From the NCBI GenBank assembly GCA_028278105.1, contig JANQEX010000070.1, positions 1 to 32,340 of the forward strand: 32,340 nucleotides of DNA, written 5' to 3'. Source of the stretch: Alphaproteobacteria bacterium. Its GTDB lineage: Bacteria > Pseudomonadota > Alphaproteobacteria > UBA9219 > RGZA01. The notes under the pieces are model-generated. The model was not told the DNA's origin, made no database searches, and worked only from the letters and a program-made list of their open reading frames with translations. The stretch's first letter is position 1. Each line of letters begins with the position of its first letter. Both the position numbers and the translations under genes were made by a program. Shown here in pieces: positions 8,698-17,234 of the stretch.

Positions 8698-9435
8698 CTA
8701 TTGATAGCGGCACTCGCCCTTGCCGTCACCCGTATAGCGGAAAACAAGGGTCAGATTTCCGGTTGGTGAGCGCGCGCCGGGGCAGCTTATCATGCCATGG
8801 GAGGTGATATAATAACCGCCCTGCTCGATAATGATGCCCGAAACCGGCCGCCGCAGCTTCGGGCAGGCGGAAGAGACGGCAATATCCAGACCTTCCAGCA
8901 TGCCGGTATAATTATACTTTGCCGAGGCCGCCGCGCCGGTTGAAACAAAAGCGCCCTGGTTATTGCTCAAGGACAGCAGGGCCGAATAGCGGAAAGAGCA
9001 TTTGGACGTGATCTCGGAGGCGCTGAGGCCAAGCGTCTGGCTGATCAGGCGGGCATCCTGCGCGCTGATTGTTCCCGGCTGGAAGACGAAACGGATGGTG
9101 TTGGGACCGGAGCCGGGGTCGGGCGGCGGGTCGGGATCAAGCTTGATGATCGAAACATCTCCGACCGGCTCGGTGGTGACATAAGGCGTTGTCGTCTGCG
9201 GATAGGACGGCGCCGGTGCCGGCGCGGGCTGCGAAGGCGCGGTTTGCGTGGTTGAGGGCGGCGCGCGGTCTTCTTTTGGCCGGACCTGAAGCCCGTAATC
9301 AACCTTGGGGCGTGATCCGTAATTATTGCTGTCAGGGCGCACGAAAATATCCTGCGCCTGCGCGGCAACGACAAAAAGAAATACTGCGGCAAAAAGAAAA
9401 GGCGCGGTTCGGAACAGGCGTTGAAAGAATGACAT
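8698..9435 (-). CDS. Secreted protein of unknown function
   Basis: I do not recognise a family. The 245-residue product opens with a clear signal peptide: basic start, hydrophobic run FLFAAVFLFVVAAQ, and a probable cleavage after AQA near residue 28. A Pro/Thr/Ser-rich linker follows (about residues 55-110, with PAPAPAPSYP), then a compact domain with three or four cysteines (SKCSFRY, SACPKL, ISCPGA, ECRYQ) that could form disulfides in the periplasm. The gene lies directly upstream of the phosphatase-like gene with a 4-base gap and diverges from the DUF192 gene. An envelope or periplasmic role is inferred from the signal peptide only. Confidence 0.75.
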   Translation of the reverse strand: MSFFQRLFRTAPFLFAAVFLFVVAAQAQDIFVRPDSNNYGSRPKVDYGLQVRPKEDRAPPSTTQTAPSQPAPAPAPSYPQTTTPYVTTEPVGDVSIIKLDPDPPPDPGSGPNTIRFVFQPGTISAQDARLISQTLGLSASEITSKCSFRYSALLSLSNNQGAFVSTGAAASAKYNYTGMLEGLDIAVSSACPKLRRPVSGIIIEQGGYYITSHGMISCPGARSPTGNLTLVFRYTGDGKGECRYQ

Positions 9436-9489
9436 GGGGATGCTTAACTTGCTCCGGCGGCGGCCAGCGGCGGAATTGAAAGGAAAAGA

Positions 9490-10023
9490 ATGCCCGTATC
9501 CAGAATATCAGACGGCATGTCTAAACAAAGCCTTAAATACGCGGCCTTTGCCGCGGGGGCGCTGTCGCTGGTTTTGATCGTGGCGGGCCTGATTCTGTTC
9601 CAAAGGGGCACGTTCAGCCCGGCGGAGTTTTCCAAGGATGTTCTGGTGATTCAAAGCCAGAACGGCAAGAAGCACCGTTTCCACATCGAAATCGCGGAAA
9701 CGCCCTCGCAACTCGCTCGTGGCCTGATGGAGCGTGACAGCCTTGCGAGCGATGCCGGCATGCTGTTCATCTACCCGGCTTCGCAGGAAATCCTGATGTG
9801 GATGCACAACACCAAGATCCCGCTCGACATGCTTTTTATCGACCAGGCAGGCGTTATCACCCGTATCGCCGAAAACAATCGGCCCTATGACAATCGCAAA
9901 GTCTCGTCGCACGGGCTGGCGCTGGCGGTGCTGGAAATCAATGGCGGGCTTGCGGCCCGGTTTGGCATCAGGCCCGGCGATACGGTGCAAAACGCCAGGC
10001 TCACCCGCGCCATGGGGTTTTAA
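9490..10023 (+). CDS. DUF192 family protein, membrane-anchored
   Basis: The 177-residue product has an N-terminal hydrophobic segment (about residues 16-38) that acts as an anchor or uncleaved signal, then a DUF192 domain. The family hallmark is seen as QLARGLMERDSL, MLFIYP, and MWMHNTKIPLDMLFID followed by AVLEINGGLAARFGI. Family function is poorly known; members are small periplasmic or extracytoplasmic beta-barrel-like proteins. The start at 9490 has AGGA five bases upstream; a second ATG at 9517 is possible. It diverges from the secreted-protein gene and is followed by tRNA-Pro. Confidence 0.88.
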   Translation: MPVSRISDGMSKQSLKYAAFAAGALSLVLIVAGLILFQRGTFSPAEFSKDVLVIQSQNGKKHRFHIEIAETPSQLARGLMERDSLASDAGMLFIYPASQEILMWMHNTKIPLDMLFIDQAGVITRIAENNRPYDNRKVSSHGLALAVLEINGGLAARFGIRPGDTVQNARLTRAMGF

Positions 10024-10096
10024 CCAGGTTGCGGCGCGGGGCCGGGCGCGCATTGGATTTCTTAAGCTTTTTCCCTTAATATCGCGCCCTCAAAAC

Positions 10097-10174
10097 CGGG
10101 GCGTAGCTCAGCCTGGATAGAGCGCTAGTTTTGGGTACTAGAGGTCGCGAGTTCGAATCCCGCCGCCCCGACCA
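10097..10174 (+). tRNA. tRNA-Pro (anticodon TGG)
   Basis: The 78-base cloverleaf has perfect acceptor arms CGGGGCG and CGCCCCG, D arm GCTC/GAGC, anticodon stem CTAGT/ACTAG with loop TTTGGGT (TGG at 34-36), T loop TTCGAAT, and an encoded ACCA end. The T stem GCGAG/CCCGC carries one A-C mismatch. Confidence 0.95.
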
Positions 10175-10197
10175 GTTTGCCGATGGAGGATCATGCC

Positions 10198-10506
10198 ATG
10201 CAGGTGCGCATACTCAGGCCCGCGAAGTCCGTCATGCAGTCCAGCCATGCGGAACCTTTCTGGCATATCGAGCCCGAATTGCCCGGCGCGCGCGCGCCCG
10301 AACCGCTGATGGGCTGGGCCAGCGCGGAAGACACGCTTTCCACCCTTCACCGCCGCCTGCGCTTTAACACCCGCGACGAGGCGGTGACTTTCGCCACCAG
10401 GATGGGTTGGGGCTACAGCGTGGAAGAGCCGAAAGACCGCGTCCTCGCGCCCAAAAACTATCTGGACAATTTCAGATGGACGCCGCCCGAAGAACAGGCA
10501 GGCTAG
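10198..10506 (+). CDS. NDUFS4-type complex I accessory subunit
   Basis: This 102-residue protein matches the 'ETC complex I subunit conserved region' family, homologous to mitochondrial NDUFS4, an accessory subunit on the peripheral arm of NADH:ubiquinone oxidoreductase. Conserved pieces are VRILRPAKSVMQS, LMGWASAEDT, FATRMGWGYSVEEP and NYLDNFRW. The ATG at 10198 is chosen because GGAGG sits 9 bases upstream; upstream in-frame starts at 10177 and 10183 lie between this site and the tRNA. It is a single gene between tRNA-Pro and tRNA-Arg and could be cotranscribed with tRNA-Pro. The family is largely confined to alphaproteobacteria and mitochondria, which supports the taxonomic placement. Confidence 0.9.
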   Translation: MQVRILRPAKSVMQSSHAEPFWHIEPELPGARAPEPLMGWASAEDTLSTLHRRLRFNTRDEAVTFATRMGWGYSVEEPKDRVLAPKNYLDNFRWTPPEEQAG

Positions 10507-10533
10507 GGCGGTGATGCCGGAATTATTATACGA

Positions 10534-10612
10534 ACATTCCGGGCAAGGCTGCGAAGCAGCCGCGACCCGGAATCCCATTTTAAACAAATGGGATTCCCGC
10601 CTTCGCGGGAAT
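10534..10612. repeat. Palindromic repeat (CATTCCGGG type)
   Basis: CATTCCGGGCAAGG leads into GCGACCCGGAATCCCATTT, then CAAATGGGATTCCC and CGCGGGAATG, so it folds into nested stems. Partial copies lie at 31808-31852 and at the window's right end (about 32256-32340). It lies between the NDUFS4-like gene and tRNA-Arg. Confidence 0.8.
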
Positions 10613-10672
10613 GTGCATGATGTAATTTGCCGATAACCAAATAACCGAGTCCTGATGACGGTTTACTGAATT

Positions 10673-10749
10673 GACCCCGTAGCTCAGTTGGATAGAGCAG
10701 CTGCCTTCTAAGCAGCAGGCCGCAGGTTCGAATCCTGCCGGGGTCGCCA
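10673..10749 (+). tRNA. tRNA-Arg (anticodon TCT)
   Basis: The 77-base cloverleaf has perfectly paired acceptor arms GACCCCG/CGGGGTC, anticodon stem GCTGC/GCAGC with loop CTTCTAA (TCT), T stem GCAGG/CCTGC, discriminator G and an encoded CCA. The stop codon of the convergent SIR2 gene is only 5 bases past its 3' end. Confidence 0.96.
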
Positions 10750-10754
10750 GTAGT

Positions 10755-11786
10755 TTAAGTTCTGGATAAGGCTCTCCAATATTCATCAAAAAGCTTACTG
10801 CATTCAAGATCATTGCGAATGTTTATGCTGGGTGAAGGGCAAAATTTGTTGATGTCACCTTCAATTATTTTGGTGTCGGTGTTAGATATTCCGTAAGCAG
10901 TTGCAAAAACACGCTGTGCTTTGCTTTGAATTTGGTCAGCGAGGAGTTTCAAATTCAAATCATGAAACGAGAAACCCAAGAATACGATTATTTTTGCATC
11001 GCGCACAATTTCTCTTATTTCTTTAATAAGCGGTGTATCAATTTGTTCAGTAAAGGTTTGAATGTGAGGTGCAACGCGGAGAATTGTATCGGAAAATGGC
11101 TTCGATCCAAACTTTATGCCTAAACCTTGATCTTGCCATGGTAAGCTTCCCACGCTGCCGTAAGGGTGAAAAATTTTTAATTTGGAAAGGCACGTTATTA
11201 ATTCCTCACTGTTCAAAGAATAATATTTTTGCAAAGCATGGTATAAATAATGTTCAAGGCATCTATCGTAATTGAAAACTATAAAAGACGTGTTTTCAAA
11301 AATTTCTTGAACATTTTCTTTTGGGATACCGTCGTTAAGTAAATGAAAAAATGGTTGAAGCCATGCGTTTTCAGTGCGGGCTAAGTTAATACATTCCTCC
11401 CTAGTGTTTGCATCATAGTTAAATTGAAGGGCGCTGTTGCCTTCTGCTTCCAAAATACATTCACTGACAGCAAGCTTGGCGCAGAACTTAATTATGTTGT
11501 CTGTTCCATGTGCGTCAACATAAGTGTCGATGGATTTTGCTAGAGGCATGGCATCATGAATTTGCCAACAAGCATTAATATAACATTCTGTATTCCGTAT
11601 ATTTTGTTGTTGTGCATGTAGCCTTATCGCCTCGCCGATATAACGGCTTCCTTTGATTGGTTCCAAGCAATCAAATTCAATACCTAATTTTTCTGCAATT
11701 TGGTGTGTTAGCTTTTTCCCGTCAGGAAAGCCAACCTCAAGGCTTGCGCCCGCGCCAATAATAAACACTGTGTTGGATCTAAACAT
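10755..11786 (-). CDS. SIR2-like domain protein, candidate defence gene
   Basis: The 343-residue product carries the SIR2-like fold: nucleotide-binding FIIGAGASLEVGFP near residues 8-21, the SIDTYV motif at 85-90, FNYDRCLEHY at 171-180, catalytic-type HPYGS at 207-211, and FLGFSFHDLN at 269-278. In phage defence systems such domains cleave NAD+ when infection is sensed, but no partner gene (HerA, Argonaute, TIR or STAND protein) is adjacent, so this is a stand-alone gene. Its codons are visibly AT-rich compared with every housekeeping neighbour, and its end abuts tRNA-Arg, both signs of recent acquisition. The domain covers most of the protein; no separate sensor domain is apparent. Confidence 0.8.
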   Translation of the reverse strand: MFRSNTVFIIGAGASLEVGFPDGKKLTHQIAEKLGIEFDCLEPIKGSRYIGEAIRLHAQQQNIRNTECYINACWQIHDAMPLAKSIDTYVDAHGTDNIIKFCAKLAVSECILEAEGNSALQFNYDANTREECINLARTENAWLQPFFHLLNDGIPKENVQEIFENTSFIVFNYDRCLEHYLYHALQKYYSLNSEELITCLSKLKIFHPYGSVGSLPWQDQGLGIKFGSKPFSDTILRVAPHIQTFTEQIDTPLIKEIREIVRDAKIIVFLGFSFHDLNLKLLADQIQSKAQRVFATAYGISNTDTKIIEGDINKFCPSPSINIRNDLECSKLFDEYWRALSRT

Positions 11787-11796
11787 GTTGTTCTTT

Positions 11797-11842
11797 TTAC
11801 ATGTAACTCGGATAGAACAATATATATCATACTGTTCAAAAA
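11797..11842 (-). promoter_or_regulatory. AT-rich upstream region of the SIR2 gene with palindromes
   Basis: A perfect 10-base palindrome TTACATGTAA (11797-11806) lies 10 bases before the start codon. Further upstream, GAACA and TGTTC face each other across an AT-rich stretch that also offers TATGAT or TATATT as -10 sequences. A repressor site is possible. No convincing -35/-10 pair stands out. Confidence 0.3.
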
Positions 11843-11850
11843 AATAATAA

Positions 11851-14800
11851 TCAGATCAACAACTTCATATCTCCGCCCTCGGCCATGAGGTTGCGGCTGG
11901 TGACGCGCTCGGAGGCGAAGCGCGGCAGATAATGCGGCCCGCCTGCCTTGGGGCCCGTGCCGGAGAGTCCTTCGCCGCCGAAGGGCTGGCTTTCCACCAC
12001 CGCGCCGGTGGTCGGGCGGTTGATATGGAAATTCCCCACCCGCAATTTTGTCGCCACCGCGTGCATGCGCGCGGTGATGCGCGTGTGCAGTCCGCCCGTC
12101 AGGGCATAGCCCTTGGCGTTCAGGGCGTCGATCACCTTGTCCAGCTCGTCTTCCTGAAACCGCACCACGTGAAGGATGGGGCCGAAAACATCTTCCTTCA
12201 ACCAGCCGGTATCGGGAATTTCCCAGGCCTGCGGCAGGATGAAATGCCCGCCCCGCTGTTCCTCGTTCCGCCGCGCGCCGCCGATGAATTTGGCTTCCTT
12301 GCGCAAGCGCTCTTCATGCGCCATCAGGGCGTTCAGCGCCGCCTCGTCAATCACCGGGCCGACATCGGTTGAAAGCAGGGCGGGGTTCCCCACCTCCAGC
12401 TCCACCAGGGCGCCTTCCAGCATTTCCATCAGCGCGGGCGCAAGGCTGGATTGCACGCAAAGCAGCCGCGCCGCCGAGCAGCGTTGCCCCGCCGAGCGGA
12501 AGCAGGAGGCGATGACATCATCCACCACCTGTTCGGGGAAGGCGGTCGCGTCGGCGATGATGGCGTTGAGGCCGCCTGTCTCGGCGATCAGCGGCACGAT
12601 GGGCCCGTTCCTGGCGGCGAGGGCCCGGTTGATGCCTTGCGCCGTGGCGGTGGAGCCGGTGAAGGCCACGCCGGCGAGGCCCGGCGCTTCCACCAGAGCC
12701 TTGCCGACAAGTCCGTCGCCCGGCAGAAGGGCGAAAGCTCCGGGCGGCAACCCGCATTCGATCAGCATCCGCGCGGTGCGGCAGGCAATCAGCGGCGTCT
12801 GCGGGGCGGGCTTGGCGGCCACCGTGTTGCCCGCCATCAGCGCGGCCGCGATCTGGCCGAGATAAATGGCCAGCGGGAAATTCCACGGGCTGATGCAGGC
12901 AAACACCCCGCGCCCTGTCAGGACATAGCGGTTTTCCTCGCCCGCGGGTCCGGGCTGAAGACGGGGGGCGAACAGCCTTTTCGCCTCCGCCGCGTAATAG
13001 CGGCACAGGTCCACCGCCTCGCGGATCTCGGCCAGCGCGTCGGGAAAGGTTTTGCCTGCCTCGTAGCAGAGCAGGGCGAGCAACTCGTCACGAAAATCGC
13101 TTTCCATATGCGCGGCAAGCGCCTCGAAAGGTTTACAGCGTTCGGCGACCGGCCGGGAGACCCATTCGGGAAAGCCGCGCGCGAGGCCCTCCACAGCCTT
13201 CGCGGCCGCCGCCGGCAGGGCGTCGCGCCTTGCGCCGACGTCGTGAAAGCGGTTGCCGGGATTCGTGCAGCGTTTTTCCGGGGAGAAGGGAAGGGGCTCG
13301 CCCGCATGCATGGGCGCGGCGCTCCACTGCATGTTGCGGGCGGATTTCAGCGCGGTACTGACCCGGCCGGTGGCGGCCAGGGCGCCGGGATCAATTCCCG
13401 CTGATCCACGCCTGTTGCCGTAGATATCCCGTGGCGGCGGAACAGGGCAGGGGTCATCGCGGTTTTCCTGCCATTTTGTGACGGGGTCCCCGGCAAGTTC
13501 CCGCGCGGGCCGGGCGGCATCGGCAAGCTGGTTGACGAAAGAGGCGGAGGACGCATTCTCCAGCAGGCGGCGTATCAAATAGCCCAGCAATTCCCTTTGC
13601 GGGCCCACGGGAGCGTAAATGCTGCCGGGAATGCCCATGTCCATCAGGCAGGCATGCACGTCCTTGCCCATGCCGAACAGGCGCTGGATTTCATAATCCT
13701 TCATTTCCCCCGCCATTTCGCGGATGGTCAGCAGCGTATGCAGGTTATGCGTGGCGAATTGGGGAAACAGGCGGGGGCGGCTGGCCAGAAGCTTGCAGGC
13801 GCAGGCCAGATAGGCGGTGTCGGTTCCCGCCTTGCGGGTGTAGACGGGATAGGCGGCAAGCCCGCGCTCCTGCGCCAGCTTGATCTCCTTGTCCCAATAG
13901 GCGCCTTTCACGAGCCGCACGGTCATGTCGACGCCCTTTGCGGCGGCCGCTTCGTCCAGCCAGTCCAGCACCGCGGGCGCGCGCTTGTCGTAGGCCTGAA
14001 CGGCGTAGCCGAAACCGCGATACTCCTTCAGCGCCGGAAGGCCGAAAACGGGGGCGATGACTTCAAGGGTCAGCTCAAGCCGCGCCGCCTCTTCCGAATC
14101 CACGGTCAGGCCCACCCCCGACGCCGCGGCCATTTCCACAAGCTCGATCAGGCGGGGGGTCAGGTCGCGCAGCACAGGCTCGCGCTGGAGAGGCTCGAAG
14201 CGGGGATGCAGCGCGGAAAGCTTGACCGAGACGGACGGGCCGAAAAGCGCATCCCCGGCCCCCGGACACGCGGCCACGGCGGCGATGGCGTTTTTGTAAT
14301 TTTCAAAATAACGGTCGGCGTCGTGGCGGGTGCGCGCCGCTTCGCCCAACATGTCGAAGGAATAGCGTTGCAGGGGCAGGCTGTGCTTGCGGCTTTCGGC
14401 CAGGGCTTCCTCAATCGTCCCACCCAGCACGAAATGCCCGCCAAGCCGCTCCATGGCGGTGCGCAGCGTTTCGCGGAGCGCTCCGGCGCCGATACGCCCC
14501 ACCATGGTGCCGTCGCCCTTAAGCTGTTTGCCCAACAGAAGGCCGAACCAGGCCAGTTTCGAGACAAGGCCGGGATAGCGCTCCATGAAATGCCGCCAGT
14601 CGCCTTGCGCCAGCTTGTCGTTTATCAGGAGGTCGGCGGTGGCCGGATCGGGCACGCGCGGCAGGGCTTCGGCCAGGCCCATCAGGGCGCGGCCCTCCGG
14701 CTCGTCAAGCCGCAGACCATGGACCATCCGCGCAACCGGCGCGGCGCGGGCCATCCGGGCCCGTATTTCGGGGATCAGCCTTTCGGTCGCGGCGCTGACC

Positions 14801-14913
14801 CTGTTCCGCTGCGCGTCGTCAAGCTGGGCCAGCGGCAAGAGCGCCTCAAGGCAGGCTTCTTCCTTTTCAGAGGCAAGATTCGCCAGGGTGTTGCGGAAAG
14901 CTTCGGAAAGCAT
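11851..14913 (-). CDS. putA: Bifunctional proline dehydrogenase / pyrroline-5-carboxylate dehydrogenase
   Basis: This 1020-residue enzyme oxidises proline to glutamate in two steps. The N-terminal half is the FAD-dependent proline dehydrogenase barrel (VKLSALHPRFE, VRLVKGAYWDKEIKLAQ, ATHNLHTL and the C-terminal YLIRRLLENASSASFV). The second half is the NAD-dependent aldehyde dehydrogenase, with SPWNFPLAIY, catalytic glutamate in IAETGGLNA near residue 779, and nucleophile C812 in SAGQRCSAARLL. The protein begins directly with the helical arm, without a ribbon-helix-helix domain, so it should not act as its own repressor. Its length fits the shorter, non-repressor PutA group. It faces the SIR2 gene's start across 64 bases with no clear terminator. 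Confidence 0.96.
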   Translation of the reverse strand: MLSEAFRNTLANLASEKEEACLEALLPLAQLDDAQRNRVSAATERLIPEIRARMARAAPVARMVHGLRLDEPEGRALMGLAEALPRVPDPATADLLINDKLAQGDWRHFMERYPGLVSKLAWFGLLLGKQLKGDGTMVGRIGAGALRETLRTAMERLGGHFVLGGTIEEALAESRKHSLPLQRYSFDMLGEAARTRHDADRYFENYKNAIAAVAACPGAGDALFGPSVSVKLSALHPRFEPLQREPVLRDLTPRLIELVEMAAASGVGLTVDSEEAARLELTLEVIAPVFGLPALKEYRGFGYAVQAYDKRAPAVLDWLDEAAAAKGVDMTVRLVKGAYWDKEIKLAQERGLAAYPVYTRKAGTDTAYLACACKLLASRPRLFPQFATHNLHTLLTIREMAGEMKDYEIQRLFGMGKDVHACLMDMGIPGSIYAPVGPQRELLGYLIRRLLENASSASFVNQLADAARPARELAGDPVTKWQENRDDPCPVPPPRDIYGNRRGSAGIDPGALAATGRVSTALKSARNMQWSAAPMHAGEPLPFSPEKRCTNPGNRFHDVGARRDALPAAAAKAVEGLARGFPEWVSRPVAERCKPFEALAAHMESDFRDELLALLCYEAGKTFPDALAEIREAVDLCRYYAAEAKRLFAPRLQPGPAGEENRYVLTGRGVFACISPWNFPLAIYLGQIAAALMAGNTVAAKPAPQTPLIACRTARMLIECGLPPGAFALLPGDGLVGKALVEAPGLAGVAFTGSTATAQGINRALAARNGPIVPLIAETGGLNAIIADATAFPEQVVDDVIASCFRSAGQRCSAARLLCVQSSLAPALMEMLEGALVELEVGNPALLSTDVGPVIDEAALNALMAHEERLRKEAKFIGGARRNEEQRGGHFILPQAWEIPDTGWLKEDVFGPILHVVRFQEDELDKVIDALNAKGYALTGGLHTRITARMHAVATKLRVGNFHINRPTTGAVVESQPFGGEGLSGTGPKAGGPHYLPRFASERVTSRNLMAEGGDMKLLI

Positions 14914-15022
14914 GGGAGCGCGAGGGCAAGGGCGTGAAGGAACAGCCTATGCCGGATCGCACCGGAAAATGAAGCTTGTTTTAACTTGTCTTAATCGCGT
15001 AAAAGCGATTCACGGCAAGGCC

Positions 15023-15220
15023 TTACCGGGGCTGCTTCGCGTCGGCCGAGAGGCATTCCACGACCTGCTTCCAGATATGGATATTTTCCGCATCCGTTTC
15101 AGTTTCGGCTTCCTTGAGGGTGCAGGGGATAGCTTCGTTGCCATAACGGCCACGCATCAGACCCGCAAGCGCCCAGGCTTCGTGCAGGCTGGAAGAATAA
15201 TGTTCCGTACCGGGCGACAT
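15023..15220 (-). CDS. Small protein of unknown function
   Basis: I do not recognise it. The 65-residue product is acidic and soluble-looking, with SLHEAWALAGLMRGRYG in the first half and EAETETDAENIHIWKQVVECL as a likely amphipathic helix in the second. The ATG at 15220 has GGAG six bases upstream; a GTG at 15235 would add five residues. It lies in the gap between putA and hisI on the same strand as both. The good ribosome binding site is the main reason to keep it. Confidence 0.5.
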   Translation of the reverse strand: MSPGTEHYSSSLHEAWALAGLMRGRYGNEAIPCTLKEAETETDAENIHIWKQVVECLSADAKQPR

Positions 15221-15376
15221 GACCAACTCCACCACTTCTCAACTTCGGGAATAAAGAGACCTATACCACAAGGCTACAGGCTGGTTTGTATCAGCAGAAG
15301 CTTTCCAGCTTGTTAATCGCATTATAGATGCACGATGCCTGTGGCAATTTCAAGGAAGAGAGTGGGAATTTTTCGT

Positions 15377-15727
15377 TCAGGATTTTTTTACCGTGCGGAA
15401 GAAGCAATTTCGCGCGCCCGTATGGCAGGCGGGCCCCGTTTGCTCCACCAAAAGCAGCAGCGCGTCGCCGTCGCAGTCCAGCCTTGCCTCGACGAGCTTC
15501 TGCACATGCCCGGATGTTTCGCCTTTGCGCCAAAGCTTTTTGCGCGAACGTGACCAATAAGTGACGTTTCCTGTTTCGATTGTGCGCTGCAATGCCTCGC
15601 GGTTCATCCAGGCCTGCATCAGAATTTCTCCGGTCTTGTGGTCCTGGGCGATGGCGGCCAGGAGCCCCTGGGCATCAAAGGCGGCTTCGGCGTAAAGCTG
15701 TTCCGGTGTCAGGGCTTCTTTTGTCAT
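15377..15727 (-). CDS. hisI: Phosphoribosyl-AMP cyclohydrolase
   Basis: HisI opens the adenine ring of phosphoribosyl-AMP, the third step of histidine synthesis. The 116-residue product is the stand-alone cyclohydrolase without a fused HisE domain. Typical segments are [38 protein letters not shown], the metal-binding [13 protein letters not shown], and [12 protein letters not shown] with the zinc-ligand cysteines. It is not inside a his operon here; the 374-residue unknown gene lies 36 bases upstream on the same strand and may share its transcript. Confidence 0.95.
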   Translation of the reverse strand: MTKEALTPEQLYAEAAFDAQGLLAAIAQDHKTGEILMQAWMNREALQRTIETGNVTYWSRSRKKLWRKGETSGHVQKLVEARLDCDGDALLLLVEQTGPACHTGARNCFFRTVKKS

Positions 15728-15763
15728 GAGCCATAAAAGCGCCGGAAAGCGTCCTTGTGCAAG

Positions 15764-16888
15764 TCAGGAACGCACGAAGGACAGGATTTTCTTGCCCTGT
15801 CCGGCCGGCGCCGCGGGAACCGGAGCCGCCTCGAAAATACGCTCGTAGGCCGTGACCAGCCGCCGCACCCAGGGCTCGTCGAAGGGCAGGTCCCCCTCGC
15901 CAAGGGCGACGGGAAGGCGCTGTTCGGGCGGAAAGCGGCTGACGTCGCTGCGGGCGATATGCAGTTCCTTGGCCTTCAGAAGAAAGGCGAAGGGGGCCGG
16001 ACGAAGGCGGGCCACGATGTCCGTGGCGAGCCCGGTGACCTGATGCAGGTCAAGGCGCAGCAGATGGCCGGGATGGCCGATGGGAAGAGCCAGCATTTTC
16101 TCCGCCAGGCCCACGGCCTCGTCGATATAAACGGCCGTGTCGGTTATCACGGAAGCCGCGTAGTCGTTTCCCTCATGCCTTACGGGATTATCCAGGGCGG
16201 CCTCGAAGCCGCGCGCCGCCAGAGCATCCGCGATGGCGGCCGGCACGCGCAGACTGCCGCTGGACTGGGCAACCAGAAACGCCGCCTCGGCATCGCGGCG
16301 GGCCTGGGTCAGGTGGCGGATGTAGAAGCCGGTCAGCGCCGGCGGCAGGTCGAACCTTCCCGGCAGGAAAGCGCTCTCGATATCCGACAGGGCCGCGTTA
16401 TGCGCCTGGGCAAAATGACGGATCTCGGCGGGGGTCAGGGCAAGTTGAAGGTCCATCGCCCGTCCGTCTTCCGGGCTCAGGCCCAGAAGGCCGGAAATCT
16501 CTGTAAAATCGCCATTTTCTGGATCTCCGGCGGCGGAAGCGGGGGCCTTTTCCGTTCCGCGCTTTTCCGCCGCCCGGCTCAGCCATTTCACAAGGCGGCT
16601 ATGCTCGAACGGCTTGCCGCCCCGGCGGCGCGGGGGCCTGGAATTTTCTTCGTCCGGGTGGATATCGGAGGGAAAAGGCCGGTCGTCGATAAGCGCCTGC
16701 GGATCAATCAGCACCGCTTCCAGCGCGTGGCGCCCGGCGCAGGCCTGCCAGCGCCAGCTTGAGGCGGAGGAGGCGTAAACAGTCAGCCCGCCCGCCTCGA
16801 AAAACGCATCCAGCGCGGCATGCGAAACCGGCCCCGGAGCCTGGGCGGGAGCAGACGTTGCGCTGGATGGAGGCTTGTGGCCAGACAT
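15764..16888 (-). CDS. Protein of unknown function (374 residues)
   Basis: I do not recognise a family. The product has a Pro/Ala/Ser-rich N-terminus (residues 1-22), a first small domain with VYASSASSWRWQACAG, a basic linker RPPRRRGGKP near residue 87, and a mostly helical second part (about 125-350) rich in Ala and Leu with LPGRFDLPPALTGFYIRHL. There are no transmembrane segments or signal peptide, so it is likely cytosolic. The opposite-strand frame over the same bases is rich in Gly and Arg and looks like a shadow. It lies upstream of hisI with a 36-base gap, so the two may be transcribed together. Confidence 0.65.
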   Translation of the reverse strand: MSGHKPPSSATSAPAQAPGPVSHAALDAFFEAGGLTVYASSASSWRWQACAGRHALEAVLIDPQALIDDRPFPSDIHPDEENSRPPRRRGGKPFEHSRLVKWLSRAAEKRGTEKAPASAAGDPENGDFTEISGLLGLSPEDGRAMDLQLALTPAEIRHFAQAHNAALSDIESAFLPGRFDLPPALTGFYIRHLTQARRDAEAAFLVAQSSGSLRVPAAIADALAARGFEAALDNPVRHEGNDYAASVITDTAVYIDEAVGLAEKMLALPIGHPGHLLRLDLHQVTGLATDIVARLRPAPFAFLLKAKELHIARSDVSRFPPEQRLPVALGEGDLPFDEPWVRRLVTAYERIFEAAPVPAAPAGQGKKILSFVRS

Positions 16889-17234
16889 GAAGTCTTCAAC
16901 AAATTATCCACAGGATTCACCTTTTATTTACTATAATTATCTTTTTGAATCAGCACATTAATTTCCCGGCGCGCCGCGCCGCCGCTTTTTACCTGCTCTT
17001 GTGGCAGATGGATGACAGACGCGCCGGAGTCCGGGTTGAAGACCGAGTCGCAAATATCTGGAAAGACTCAAAAACACCTTCGGCACGATGGCGGAAATCT
17101 TTTGCCCAATTCGTTAATTCGAATGCCTGCTCCCGCCTGCGCGCCTCTGCAAAGCTTCGGCGTGACGGGTGCGCCAGGACCTCGGCGAAGCCGGGCCAGA
17201 GGGAGGGGAATATATGTTGAGTACGAAAGCCGGC
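16889..17234. repeat. Intergenic region with a GC-rich dispersed repeat
   Basis: The first part (to about 17120) contains an AT-rich stretch upstream of the 374-residue gene with TATAGT as a possible -10, and I see no gene in it. Positions about 17127-17210 are a copy of the dispersed repeat (CAAAGCTTCGGCG, CCTCGGCGAAGCCGGGCC, GAGGGAGGGG). Short frames across this region are repeat-derived and not credible. Confidence 0.6.

Noticed and set aside
10730-11850. Attachment-site duplication around the SIR2 gene
   Set aside because: I looked for a second copy of the tRNA-Arg 3' end on the far side of the gene and saw none.
13597-14937. Long plus-strand frame opposite putA
   Set aside because: putA is unmistakable on the other strand, and this translation has shadow composition (Gly, Gln, His and Arg rich).
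16945-17220. Plus-strand frame of 91 codons
   Set aside because: Ends inside a dispersed repeat, has no ribosome binding site and no recognisable domain.
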